The notes: generated by a model from the letters alone, not told the origin. 64,000 nt of DNA from Phoenix dactylifera (GCF_009389715.1 NW_024067666.1:2025001-2089000); one strand, 5' to 3'. Shown: positions 49,201 to 60,942, counted from the first letter of the stretch. Made by a program: numbers and translations.

Positions 49201-52200
49201 TCCATCCTCTAGGCCTAAAACCTTAAACCAATTTCTACCTAAATCTTGACCGCTCCCTTATCCCTCTTCACCAATCTCTATGATTTGGAGCTCATCCATG
49301 GCTGTCGAGCCCATCTCTCGCTTGATCCACTCAAGATCGAACCCTAACACTAATACCCAATTTCAACCTAAACCCTATCTTGATTTCTACCATTCTACGA
49401 CCTATTTGTCTTTGATTTCTTCCTGTCTCTATAGTTTTATGCACCCATTGGTGGCAACATGTTTGATCTGCAATGGATCAAGCATGTACTGGCATCTGTG
49501 GACCTATATGCTTAATCTATCCCAGATTAGGCGGTTAGAGATATCTATGTTGGCTGCATGCTTGTTCCTGAAATGATGATGGTGTTCACTGCTGCTTATG
49601 GAACCTATGTCCATCTTGGTATGTAGTGGTATCATTGGGTGCAATAGTGGTGTGAGTTTATTTCTTACCCTTTAAAATGATGGTGCTAATGGTTTAGGAT
49701 GGGATCTTCTGCAATGGAGATGGGTGTTTGTTGTTGCATTGATAATATGTTGCCATGATTGTTGTGTAGATAAACTTTGTAGCTGTCTACCAGTCATTAC
49801 TGATACATACATCAGAATATTATTGCCATGATTACTGACTATATGCATTAGCATTGATTACATTAACTTGTGCAGTTACAAAATTATGATTGACTTGTCT
49901 AATGCTTCATTCTTGCATTAGTGTATCTGTTCCTTTAGTGGTACCTATGGTAGTGGCCACAATTATGGTCATTGTGCTGATAGTTGTCTTCCTTGTTATC
50001 CTATTTTAAATAGAGTCCTTGCATTATGATACCGTTATCATTTGTTATTTTGTCTATCTGGCAGGTTAATGTGACTTCCATGGGTATTCTACTGATTATG
50101 GCACACATGTTATGCCACTTGACTCTAATTTTGCCATGGATGATTCCTTGGCAATTCTGTCCTATATACAAATAATTTACCTTACTTTCTCGTACTTATT
50201 GCTGCTATTAATTTTGATGTTGAGTTATATGTGGATGGTTGATTAGCATAGGTGTTTTTGAGCCATTTACTGATCATTTTGTTGTAGAGCTATATGTGAC
50301 TGGTTGACCATCGCAAGTATTGTTGAGCTATATAATTTTGTTGTTGAGCTATTTCTCTCTTTTGGAACATGTGAATTGTAATATTGCAATTTTGTTCTCC
50401 CATGTATCTTTTTCAATTTCTCTCTTAGCCATTTTTTCTTGCAACAACCCATGCATCTTCTTAATTTTCCTATAGCTCATTTTCGTTTTCTTTTTATTTT
50501 CAGCTCTATGATGATCGTCCAGTTCCACATGTGCTTGAGAGCTATCACTGCAATGTCCCATTTTGGGTTTATATGATGCCTCTGTTATTCACTTCCTCTT
50601 TCTTTCTCATAGTCTACCTTGGTTTTGATAGCAAAAGGTGACTTGGCTTTCAACTACCAACTTTATACTTTGTGTTCAGTGTACTGAAAGCAATACGATA
50701 TCTGAACTGTTTTCCACCTTCCTCTTCTTGTTAGAAAGTAGTAATTGCAAAGGAATGAGATCATCCACAATTATATAAGTAAAATATATGCCCTATAGTT
50801 TATCACAATTATATAAGTAAAATGTATGCACGATAGTTTATCCTTCAAGTTAAGGCTGAGTCAGCATTAATAGTCAAGGTGGACCTTAGTTACCTAAAGC
50901 ATGCACAGCTGTGAGAGCTGATCAGGGTGTGATACAGGTAGAGGAAGTGTATCTCTCCAAAAAATTTTGAGATATGACACCCTAAATGGAAGTTTGCTAA
51001 TACTAAAAGCTAGACCCACACAAAAACAACCAATTGCTACCCTTGGTAGTTTTATTGTAAAATAGACACCTTAAATATTGACTGCAACAAGGCTGATGAG
51101 AAGGTATTGTAATGTTGCAACCTTTCGAACACCATATAACTTGAAGAGAAATTAATTTGTAAGGCAATCATAAACCAGTTAAAAGGATCAGAGTGATGTA
51201 AAAGATACATAAGTATAGGTTGGGATAAATAGATTGGGACATATGTGCAGTCGTTTACACAGAATCAAAATGAAACAGTGAAAGAGGATGTCATAGAAAA
51301 TCCACAGAAAAACAAGACGACAAACATGAGTGCACCTTCTGACATATCTATCTCTTTCATGAGAAAGCAATTAGAACAAGACCATTTCTTTAGGCCCATC
51401 CTCTTGTTTTCCTAGGTCCCCCTTACAAAGACCCCAATAATTCTTTCAAGCCAAACAACTGAAAAACCAAAATGACACATGTATCTAAAAGTAGAACCAA
51501 TGATAAGTGCTTGTTATGCAAATATTTTGTGCATACACTTTATACACGTTTGCAAACAGCATATGTGCACTGCATATTGTTGAGCAACATATACCTTTCA
51601 AGCGCATCAACATAAAACTTGATGAACATGAATGAACAAAGGAGCACAAACAAATTTATGAGTAACAAGTATACACACATGCACAAAGCCGAATACAACT
51701 CCCGTTTGTTTAAGTGAAATATTATAGCCAGCTTAGCTTTTCAGTTGCAGTTGCCTCGACTGGGACGAGAGAACCAAGCAAAAGCAAGGGTTTACTCAAC
51801 TTTTGATTTTGATGATGCAGATCAATCCTTTTTCAAACCACTACATCAAACGATCGCTAAGTAAGCCACTTAACTAAGAGATTAGTGGATCAAGTGGAAT
51901 GTGCAGAACCAAGACCTAAGGAACGAGCTTTTAGCAAATTTAATAGCTAATCAAGCTGAAAGTGAATAAAAACCAAAGGACTGGTGCAATAGATTCAATC
52001 TCCAAATCAAAAATAAGAAGACTGATCAAGACAAAGCCTCCACAGTCAGAATCATCCTATTTAGAGTAGTCTATTCTGCCAGGTCAGGATAGGTGAGTTG
52101 AATTCTTTCCTTAGGAAGCACATGTAAACTTCGAGGCCGACAGAAGCATTCTTGAATTAAGAATATTTCACTCAACTGACAACATTTATAATGAATTTAC

Positions 52201-53875
52201 TATTATAAGACATCAGTGACAACATTTACAATAAATTACTTTTATGAGATAAAAGTGAATCAACATGCATAACATAGACACAATGTACTAGCTATAATCA
52301 GTTGCATTCATCATTATCTGAATAAAAGCACATAATCTTTTCAACCCCATAATAATAACAATGACACGGCTTACATAGAGATGCATACCTTCACCAGCTT
52401 CCTCATTTTTACCACATGGAATGTCTTCTTTAGCATCACGAGCAGAATCCTTTGAGCTTCCGCTATTTTCCACATTATCACTAGTTTTATCATTCTCCAG
52501 GTTTGTTGGAGTGTTCCTAGGAATATTACCCAATGGATCAGCTTCTTCTTGAGCCTTGTATAATAGTGCACATCCATATTTATAATAGGCGCTAGCACAT
52601 TCCTGAGAAAGTTCTCCATAATGTGCAACCCTGAATAATCACAATATGTGGGTTAACTTCAATTGATGATGATAAGCATTATCTGCAGTAGACTATGGTT
52701 TATTGCTTCTCTTACCTCATTAAAGTTTGACAAAGATATAAATGCCATCTTGTAAAGCAAAGAATCTATTTGTTCAAAGCTGAACAACTTTAGAATAATA
52801 TAGTGATAATGATAATCAGAAAATAATTCATAATGCATATGCACATGCATACGGAAACATGCAGACATATGAAAGTACATAATTGGTACATACATATACA
52901 CATGAGGTCCGCATTAAAAACATTGTACATAGTGATCAGTGCAAAAAATGGCGCATTTTTGAAACAACTTTTTAGTAACATGCACCTCTAAAATTCTTGG
53001 AAGACAAAGATAAAACAGCATCCAGCTAACATATAATTTTGATCTTTCTATTGTCCCTCACAAGCTGACTCCAGCCAAAGACATGCACCTGACCAGATCC
53101 TGCAAACAGACTTTTGGCTTTGCAATAACCAGCTCAACGTCATCAAATGGAAAGGAAAAGCAAACTTAACTGGAAAACGACAAAGACCCAGACGAATTGG
53201 TGACCCTTCGTATGATGATATAATAAAATAAAATAAAAAGGCAGGAACTTTAAAATAACTTGATGCTCACGAGGACAAATTCAAAATACAAACTTTACCC
53301 CATCAATTTGGCAACACAAAACTTCATCACAAGTTTCGAAAACTTTGCGACAAAATTATTGATCATCGGTCCCTCAACAACCAAGAATAAAATATTGAGG
53401 CTAAAATATCAAAAATAATAACAATAATTAGAGAAAAAATAGTATATAAAATGGAATCGCGGCTATAGGGAGAGAGCATAGTACGCATTTCGATGAGGAA
53501 TCAAAGCATGCTGAAAAAAGAGGAAAAAAGAAAAATTCAAGAAGTAATAATTGAAAAGGAAAAACTCAACCTGATTTCGAGGGCGCGGCTCAGACAATCC
53601 ACGGCATCAACGAAATCCCCGTCCTCTATCGCCTTCGATCCCTTCTCGAAGAACTCATCCGCACGGGCTAGGGAATTCTTGGAACTCTCCTCTTCCGGGC
53701 CGGAAAACCCAGCTCCTCCGCCGCTCGAGGAATCGCCATTGCCTTTGAGGCTCGGGCCATTCCCCTGCTCCTCCGCAGTTAGGCTTTTCTCAGCCTCGGG
53801 AGCGACGGTATCCGGCGCTAGGGTTTGCCCTTCCTCGGCGGGCTCCAAGGCGGAAGCTTGGTCGGGGGAAGCCAT
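46289..53875 (-). CDS. NASP: NASP-type histone chaperone (SHNi-TPR), 6 exons, one exon disrupted
   Basis: NASP/Hif1/Sim3 proteins bind histone H3 or H3-H4 through interrupted TPR repeats and feed nucleosome assembly in the nucleus. Minus-strand exons: 53875-53571, 52630-52389, 47682-47476, about 47399-47311, 47184-46923, 46648-46289 (stop). Exon 1 has an acidic Ala/Glu/Pro-rich N-terminus, then [21 protein letters not shown] (TPR1). Exon 2 begins [19 protein letters not shown] and ends with the acidic insertion that interrupts the TPR. Exon 3 is Asp/Glu-rich, followed by [15 protein letters not shown]. Exon 4 has [20 protein letters not shown], exon 5 [17 protein letters not shown], exon 6 a Ser-rich tail with [14 protein letters not shown] and a basic nuclear-localisation-like end. 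Exon 4 does not stay in frame from its acceptor, and its 3' donor is unclear. Intron 2 is about 4.7 kb. Confidence 0.88.
47683..52388 (-). other. NASP intron 2 (4.7 kb)
   Basis: This intron is bounded by canonical sites. At 48720-50600 there is a block of different composition, starting GTAGTGTTTGGACAC, with a CT-rich part at 48960-49200. It may be an inserted transposon, but no protein domain or termini were identified. The remaining sequence is AT-rich and featureless. Confidence 0.5.
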
Positions 53876-54205
53876 GGCGGAATAGAAACCCTCGAGGGGA
53901 CTTGGAAAACCTCTGAGCTCTCCGTAAGGCGGAAGACTGGTTTTGCGATGGGTGTACTTCGGGGAGACGGAACGGGGCTTTTTAGTAAGAAGGGGATTGG
54001 AAGATCGGACGGTGATGTTTTCCGTGGCAACACTTTATTGGAGGGCTTCGGCTTCGTGGGGAGTCGTTTGCCGGGAAATCTTTCACGGTTTCGAGGGGGG
54101 AAAGAAAGTCAAGAAGGTCTTATTCATCACGCCCGCTGGAAATGGGTGAGCCCTAAATGGAACCCAACGTTCCTAGGTTGCACCGTCTACAATTTGGCGG
54201 GCCTT

Positions 54206-54217
54206 ATATATATATAC

Positions 54218-54252
<35 letters not shown>

Positions 54253-54465
54253 TAGATGTATATGTATATATACATACATACATACATACATATATATATA
54301 TATATGTATATATATGTATATGTATATATATGTATATATATGTATATGTATATATATGTATATATATGTATATGTATATATGTATATATATGTATATATG
54401 TGTATATATGTATATATATGTATATATGTGTATATATGTATATATATGTATATATATATATATAT
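54206..54465. repeat. Compound TA/CA/TG microsatellite
   Basis: About 260 bp of ATACAT and TATATG/TATGTA units upstream of NASP and interrupted by the retrotransposon LTR at its right end. All Tyr/Ile/Met-rich open frames here are spurious. Confidence 0.9.
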
Positions 54466-55300
54466 TGTTGCTGGAAATTGGACCCGGGGGCGATCGTCCG
54501 TCGAGGAGGGGGAGCTGTCGGCGGACGCGAGGGAGTGATGATGCGTCGGCAGGCGGCGTCCTCTGTCGGGGTGCCTGCAGAAAAGTCGGTGGCCGGGGCT
54601 TCCGGCGCCGGCCCTCCGATGCTTAAGTTAGAGGGGGCAAAATAGTGTTTAAAGAAAATGGGAGCAGTCGTGTTCCCTCCTTCTCTCTTCCCCCCTTTTT
54701 ATAGGGGGGGTTTACCTGCGATGTGACTGGACAAGGCCGTCGTACAGCTCGGCATGTTGCTTGATCCGGTGCACGGACAAGTAAATAATTACACTGATGT
54801 CGGAGGTAAGGCCGTCGTACGACCTGAGCCGTCACGCGATCGGGTGAATCATTGCATTGATGTCGGCGGTGAGGCTGGGGTCAGACTTATCATGGCGGAC
54901 AGGACTCTGCCGAGCTGATTTGCCGTGGAGAACTGAGGATCCGTAGATGAAAGGAGCCACGCGCATTAATTGTTGCGTAGGCCGGAGATTCACATTAATT
55001 GTTGCGTAGGCCGGAGATTCACATTAATTGTTGCGTGAACTGAGGATTTGCCGGGATCATGTGTAATAAATGCTGGGGCAGTGGCAGGATATGGCCCTTG
55101 GCCGGACATCGGAGAGGTACGGCCGCGGCAGGTGGTCGACAAAGACCCGCCTTTGAGGTCGGAAGTCCTCTAGGTCGGATGATTCGGGATCGGACGCTCT
55201 GGGGTCGGGCGCCGACCTCAGTCATCCGGGGTCGTCGACTGCGTAATCTTCCGGTGGCAGGGTTATTGTACTACTGGGGGAAAACCGTATTTTCCCAACA
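54466..55300 (-). repeat. 3' LTR of the Tat element (835 bp)
   Basis: The boundaries are TGTTGCTGGAAATT on the left and TTTTCCCAACA on the right, so both strands begin TGTTG and end CAACA. The right boundary abuts a polypurine tract in the element's orientation. Inside, a 29-bp unit beginning CATTAATTGTTGCGTAGG is repeated two and a half times (54964, 54993, 55022). The mate LTR is outside the window, so target duplication could not be checked. Confidence 0.8.
54694..54704 (-). promoter_or_regulatory. TATA box of the LTR promoter
   Basis: CTATAAAAAGG on the minus strand inside the LTR, directed toward lower coordinates. This is the expected U3 TATA of the element. It lies about 820 bp upstream of the NASP start codon and in the same direction. 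Confidence 0.55.
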
Positions 55301-55318
55301 CTACCCCCCGACTTCCGA
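55301..55318 (-). promoter_or_regulatory. Polypurine tract before the 3' LTR
   Basis: On the minus strand CGGAAGTCGGGGGGTAG directly precedes the TGTTGGG LTR start. This is the expected primer site for plus-strand DNA synthesis. Confidence 0.7.
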
Positions 55319-55414
55319 GTTCGAGCTGTAGGCTCGGACGTGGGAAGTAGAAGTTGTTATCGTGGTTATCGAGGTCGAAGGGGACCACGCCCGCACCCCT
55401 AAAGCTTCTGTAAC

Positions 55415-55660
55415 GAAGTCTGCGCCTTTTGAACCTTCGAGGTCGCTTCATGTGGTGGATTTATGATGAGGTCCGCGCCTTTAGGCATTTTGAGGTAGTT
55501 ATGGCATGGGCTGCGCCCTTTGGCCCGTCGAGATCGCTTTATACAGCGGACTTATGACGGGATCTGCACCCTTACGTATCTCGAAGCAACCATGATGATG
55601 ATTACGCCCTTTAGATCTCCGAGATCACTTTGAACGGCGAGCTCATAACGAGGCTCCCCG
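55415..55660. repeat. Degenerate tandem repeat of about 91 bp
   Basis: GCGCCTTTTGAAC.TTCGAGGTCGCTT-like segments recur at 55422, 55513 and 55604, with weaker half-unit copies between them, inside the element's 3' non-coding region. Confidence 0.55.
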
Positions 55661-56064
55661 GGCCCGATGAGGTGGCGCCTCGACCTTATAATCGACGCCG
55701 CCTCCTTAAATAGGCATGCCGTTTCGCCCTTCGAAATGAGCACGTGGCATGATCTGAGGTCGGACGTTTCCGATTTCGTATTGGCGGAATAACGATCTGG
55801 GAGGCTGGGGTTATCTCGGCGCTCCACGTGTCCCTGAGGTTTATTAAATGAAGGGAGCGAAGGTGATGTCCGCTCGTCTTTTAAGGTGATCCGGTTTAGT
55901 GGGCCTATGATGAGGCCGTGAGATCCGATGGGACGGTGCCTCGGTTGCGTACCCGGGATATTGATCCGAAGTAAATGCGGTGCTTCGGGTTCCGAGGTTG
56001 ACACCTGGCGCGATCTGGACGGGGGATGGAAACTAAGCCCGCCAATCCGGGCCGTCAGGGGGGT

Positions 56065-56073
56065 CTATATAAG
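56065..56073 (+). promoter_or_regulatory. TATA box of the antisense gene
   Basis: CTATATAAG lies about 215 bp upstream of the antisense ORF start codon, on its strand, in an otherwise GC-rich region. It is a plausible core promoter for antisense transcription from inside the retrotransposon. Confidence 0.55.
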
Positions 56074-56282
56074 CCCCTCGAGTTTGCCCTAATAGTCCTA
56101 TTTGGTCGCCCTTTTGTCGTCCCTACCTCCATTCTCTCTCCCAACGATACTTTGCCGACGGTCCCCGGAGCGGTTTCCGACAACTCTTTCCGTAGGTTCT
56201 TGCCCCGTGCTATTTAGGGTTTACCTCCTTCTTCTCCTACCTACTCCTCTCATCTTTTAGTTTACTTCAATTTTCTGAAAAA

Positions 56283-58424
56283 ATGGGTCTTGGTCCGGAG
56301 GAGGTAGGGTCAAGCTTATCGGGGGAGGAGCTGGAGTTAATCCGCTCCCGGTTCTTCTTCCAGCCCGGGTTTCGTCTCGAAACTGCAGGGCCGGAAGACA
56401 GGGTGACGCGGCCGCCCCCAGGTCGGATCGCGATTTACCGCGAGACGCTCTGAGCCGGCCTGCGGTTCCCTGTTCACGAGTTCGTGAACAACTTGCTGGT
56501 GGAGTATCAACTCGTCCCAGCACAGCTTGCTCCGAACTCGTGGAGAACTATTATCGGGTTCTTGTCCTTGTGCCTCGCGCACGGGATTCCGATCTCGGTG
56601 AGCATTTTCCGCCGGTGTTTTTTATTAAAGAAAAATCCGGCGGATGCAGAGTGGCTATACTTCGCCTTTCGGGGCGGTATGTCGCTCTTCCAGGGTGCCC
56701 CTTCCTCTATTCATGAGTGGAAGGGGAAATTTTTCTTTCTTGCATCCGAGGCGCCGTGGGGGTTCAACCCGAGGTGGGGGCATCCTCGGTTGAAGACTCT
56801 CAACAGGCTCTCCGATCCCTCGGGGAGGGAGCTGAGGGTCTTGGACTCCCTACGGGCCCTCGGAAAAGGATTCAACCTAACCGAGCTCCTACGGGAGGGC
56901 GCCTTGGCGAGCGTGGGTTTGAGCTCGGCGCGCCCCGAGGGTAAGAATAGTTGTCTCGTCCTATTTTTACCTATTTCTTCTTTTCGCTAACACTGGTCTG
57001 ACACTCGAAAAATTTTTTGGTTTCAGACATCCCCCACATGCCGACTAGCAGCACATCCCTCTTTTCTCGGCTGAAGAGGCGGGAGGCCGAGGCCGGCGGG
57101 GCCATCCCTCAGCCCCGGAAGAAGTCGAAGTCGGCCGCTGCTTCCACCTCGGCCGGGACGGGAGGCCCGGAGGCGGGGGTCTCTGCAGATGCCCGAAGGC
57201 GGGCGCCAGATACCGGCGATGCGGGCTCGGCAACCCCACTCCGTCCTACCCCTGTCGCCCAGCGGGGAGGACCGATGGTGATCCGACTGCGGCCTTCAGA
57301 GCCCGGGCCGAGCAGGGGCCCCGAGGTCCCCAGCTCGGGCGAGCCGAGCTCCCCGAGGGATCAGGCGGGGAGGTCAGCCGAGCCGGGGTCCCCAATCCTT
57401 GAGGGGAGCTCGGCCTTCCACAATGCCGATACCGCGCGCGCGGTATGTCGGCACGCCATGCTTCCAGCGGACCGGGCCGAGTTCCGGAGGGCGTCGCTGG
57501 AAGAGATCGTCGACAGTACCTACTGTAATACTGTTCGGGTGAGCTATTGCCTTAACCTCTCATTGGCTACTAACTTATGCATACACTGCCTGCTTTTTAC
57601 TTATAGCTGCTTTCTTCTTCTTTTTTCCTCTTTTGCAGCGTATCCATGAAGTCGACTCCCTGGTGTTTATTGCCCAAAGTTGCCAGGCGGAGACTCGACG
57701 ACTCAGCCGGCAGTTGGAGCCGGCCAAGAAGAGGATCGCTGAGCTGGAGGCCGCGCTGGCCGAAGCCAAAGCGCGAAGGGAAGCCACCGAGGCCGGGCGA
57801 CTCGCCGTGGTCGAGGTGCTCGAAGAGGAGAGGGCCGCCCATTCGTTGACGAAATCGGCCCTGCGTGCCTCGGAGGCGTGCCTGGGGGAGGCCCAGTCCG
57901 AGGTCGCGGGTCTGAAGTACGAGGCTGGGGTCTTCCGCCTCAAGATCGAGCAGCTCGAGGCCCGGGAGAGGAGGGCGCTCGAGCGGGCCGAGAACGCCGT
58001 GGAACTCTTCAAGGAGTCAGAAGAGTTCCGCGATATGTTAGAGGAGGAGACTGTGGACGGGTTCCTCCGGGGCTTTGACAACTTCCGGAAGCAGATGGCC
58101 CGGATGTGCCCTCAGTTCGACCTCTCGACGGTCCGTCCGAGGATGAGGTTCGGGTACGGCCCCGACGACGACGACGACGATATTCCCGCTGCCCTCGTGT
58201 CCGAGGAGGACCTCGCTGAGGTCGAAGCCGAGGCAGTTGAACCGGCGAGGGCGGAGGCCATACCTCGTGAAACCAGCGAGGTTGTTCCCACGGCGCCAGC
58301 CGAGGCCCCCGCCGTAGACCCTGAGCCCGCGCCCGCTGCAGACCCTGAGCCCGCGCCTACTGAAGGCCCGCAGGTCATTCCTGTAGACGACGAGGGTGAT
58401 GCTAATGAAGCCGCCGCCTCTTAG
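56283..58424 (+). pseudogene. Antisense three-exon gene of the Tat element (putative gypsy-type transposon domain), one nonsense codon
   Basis: Exons 56283-56940, 57027-57538 and 57639-58424, joined by GT-AG introns of 86 and 100 bp, give 651 codons in one phase-consistent frame with a single TGA at 56451-56453. The sequence around it (RETL, stop, AGLRFPVHEFV) suggests a CGA-to-TGA change at a CpG. Exon 1 carries the domain known as putative gypsy-type transposon (PF04195 as I recall): NSWRTIIGFLSLC, FRRCFLLKK, SSIHEWKGKFFF. Exon 2 is a Ser/Pro/Arg-rich linker with a basic PRKKSKSA motif, possibly nuclear-localising. Exon 3 is a long coiled coil (HEVDSLVFIAQ, RRLSRQLEPAKKRIAELEA) ending in a DGFLRGFDNFRKQ segment and an acidic Pro/Ala/Glu tail. 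It runs opposite to pol. Function is unknown. Confidence 0.8.
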
Positions 58425-58429
58425 GACTT

Positions 58430-59470
58430 CGGTTTTTTCTCTGTTCATTGTAAACGAGGTCGGCCTACAACTTTGTAAAAGGCTGGCTTCTAGTTTTGTA
58501 CTTAGCCTTTTGGCGTTTCATCAATGGAAGCTTTTTCTTTCACTTCTACATTTATTCTTCTTCTCTGTCTTTTCCACTCGGAAACGAGGTCGGTACTTCT
58601 GCCGACTCTCGACTTCGTATCCGAGCCTTCGGATAATATTAATAAAGACATGTCCTTTGGCTATGTCTTACCTTTCTTCTGGTGTGTATAAGTGTCCGAA
58701 CTCTGATTACGCTAACTAGGGGGGCTCCGAGCTTAGACTTTAGGAAATTTCACCAAGTCTTGTAGCTCGGATTCGTAGGTCGCAGAGGTTGCCAAGTTTG
58801 GCTTTTAGGTTCTCATGGCTCCGGGTTCGGGCTTCGGGTCCCCAAGTGGGGCCGCGCTAGACCTGCATAGGTCGCTACCGAGGTGCTCGGCCAAGCTTTT
58901 GAGCCTGGCTCTTGGGGCGCAGGCCCGTAAGAAAGTTGTCCCCCAAAGGGGAGCTTAGGCCAATAGTCACATCGTCGCCAGGTTTTTTGCAGTCGTTGCC
59001 CTCGGACTCTGCCGAGATTCAGGCGAGCGAGATTGGGGCCTGTAAGGAACACCTCGGCCTTTGAGGTTATCTTCACAGGTTGACATCGGAGTCTGGGCAT
59101 GGGGGCCGAATTTGGCCCTTGCCCATAAGGGTTTATATGAGTTGTGGTGGAGATCGTCGGTAGACGAAGCATGCACAAGGTCAGCGGGAGATTAATCTTA
59201 CACCGACTTGTAGAAGCAATCCGACCTTGGCCAGATTAAGGTCCCGATTTCAATCGGGGTTTCACTGTCAATACGTAGATAAATATAACAAGGCGAGCGT
59301 CAAATAGGATGTACCTTTTGTGTCTCCAAAATTGCGCCCCTCGTATCAGAGTAGGTGGCCTTATCTCCTCGCCAACTTCCGAAGTCATTTTTCGACTTTT
59401 GAGGAGCTCGGGCTTTTTATGAGCCCTATGGCGCCCGCCGAGGTTGAGGGGGTTTGGGGATGCTCCATCA
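58430..59470. other. Element 3' region between the antisense gene and the repeat array
   Basis: This begins with the antisense gene's probable 3' UTR (AATAAAG at about 58640 could be its poly(A) signal), followed by GC-rich sequence with CGAGGTCGG-type words like those of the array. No protein domain was recognised. Confidence 0.45.
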
Positions 59471-59479
59471 ATCTGCGAC

Positions 59480-60820
59480 TCTTCCCGAGGTCGAGGGAGT
59501 TTGGGACTCTACGGTCGAGCCTCGGGGCATCCGATCTTAGTCGAGGGATCGTGCGCCAGGTCGGTGGGTCTGGGAACGCGCTACCGACCTGCGACGCTTT
59601 CCGAGGTAGAGGGAGTTTGGGACTCTACGGTCGACCCTCGGGGCATCTCGACCTTAGTCGAGGGATCGTGCGCCAGGTCGGTGGGTCTGAGAACGCGCTA
59701 CCGACCTGCGACGCTTCCCGAGGTCCAGGGAGTTTGGGACTCTACGGTCGACCCTCGGGGCATCTCGACCTTAGTCGAGGGATCGTGCGCCAGGTCGGTG
59801 GGTCTGGGAACGCGCTACCGACCTGCGACGCTTTCCGAGGTCGAGGGAGTTTGGGACTCTACGGTCGACCCTCGGGGCATCTCGACCTTAGTCGAGGGAA
59901 CGTGCGCCAGGTCGGTGGGTCTGGGAACGCGCTACCGACCTGCGACGCTTCCCGAGGTCGAGGGAGTTTGGGACTCTACGGTCGACCCTCGGGGCATCTC
60001 GACCTTAGTCGGGGGATCGTGCGCCAGGTCGGTGGGTCTGGGAATGCGCTACCGACCTACGACGCTTTCCGAGGTCGAGGGAGTTTGGAACTCTACGGTC
60101 GACCCTCGGGGCATCTCGACCTTAGTCGAGGGATCGTGCGCCAGGTCGGTGGGTCTGGGAACGCGCTACCGACCTGCGACGCTTCCCGAGGTCGAGGGAG
60201 TTTGGGACTCTACGGTCGACCCTCGGGGCATCTCGACCTTAGTCGAGGGATCGTGCGCCAGGTCGGTGGGTCTGGGAACGCGCTACCGACTTGCGACGCT
60301 TCCCGAGGTCGAGGAAGTTTGGGACTCTACGGTCGACCCTCGGGGCATCTCGACCTTAGTCGAGGGATCGTGCGCCAGGTCGGTGGGTTTGGGAACGCGC
60401 TACCGACCTGCGACGCTTTCCGAGGTCGAGGGAGTTTGGGACTCTACGGTCGACCCTCGGGGCATCTCGACCTTAGTCGAGGGATCGTGCGCCAGGTCGG
60501 TGGGTCTGGGAACGCGCTACCGACCTGCGATGCTTTCCGAGGTCGAGGGAGTTTGGGACTCTACGGTCGACCCTCGGGGCATCTCGACCTTAGTCGAGGG
60601 ATCGTGCGCCAGGTCGGTGGGTCTGGGAACGCGCTACCGACCTGCGACGCTTTCCGAGGTCGAGGGAGTTTGGGACTCTACGGTCGACCCTCGGGGCATC
60701 TCGACCTTAGTCGAGGGATCGTGCGCCAGATCGGTGCTCCGCTGTCCTGCAATACTTTCCGAGGTCAAGGGAGTTTGGAACTCTACGGTCGAGCCTCGAG
60801 GCATCCCGACCTTGGCCGAG
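59480..60820. repeat. Tandem array of 117-bp units, about 11 copies
   Basis: TTGGGACTCTACGGTCGA recurs at 59501, 59617, 59734, 59851, 59968, 60085 (variant), 60202, 60319, 60436, 60553 and 60670, mostly 117 bp apart and nearly identical, with diverged edge copies. Each unit has the inverted pair GGTCGGT...ACCGACC (24 bases apart at most) and a second TCGACCCTCG...TAGTCGAGGGA pair, so each can form hairpins. Because 117 is divisible by 3, long open frames run through the array on the plus strand in two frames; these are not genes. Confidence 0.92.
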
Positions 60821-60942
60821 GAATCTGGGGATCACAAACGACCCAAGGTTAGAAGAGATAACTGTAATTATTGGAATGGTCGGATCATATGTAAAAAGGA
60901 GACCGAATCCGTGTTTTTGGTTGTCTTGAACCCCTAGGGGTC

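Noticed and set aside
54206..54645. Tyr/Ile/Met-rich ORFs
   Set aside because: They are translations of the TA/TG/CA microsatellite.
56717..58448. Several alternative-frame ORFs across the antisense gene
   Set aside because: They are shadows in GC-rich DNA; the three-exon frame explains the conserved domain and splice phases.
59480..60820. Regular repeats that could suggest a CRISPR array
   Set aside because: The units are continuous 117-bp tandem repeats without unique spacers, inside a plant retrotransposon.
59320..60937. Two overlapping plus-strand ORFs of about 500 codons with a 39-residue repeat
   Set aside because: They are translations of the 117-bp tandem array. Its length is divisible by 3 and it lacks stops in both frames; no domain or codon signal supports a protein.
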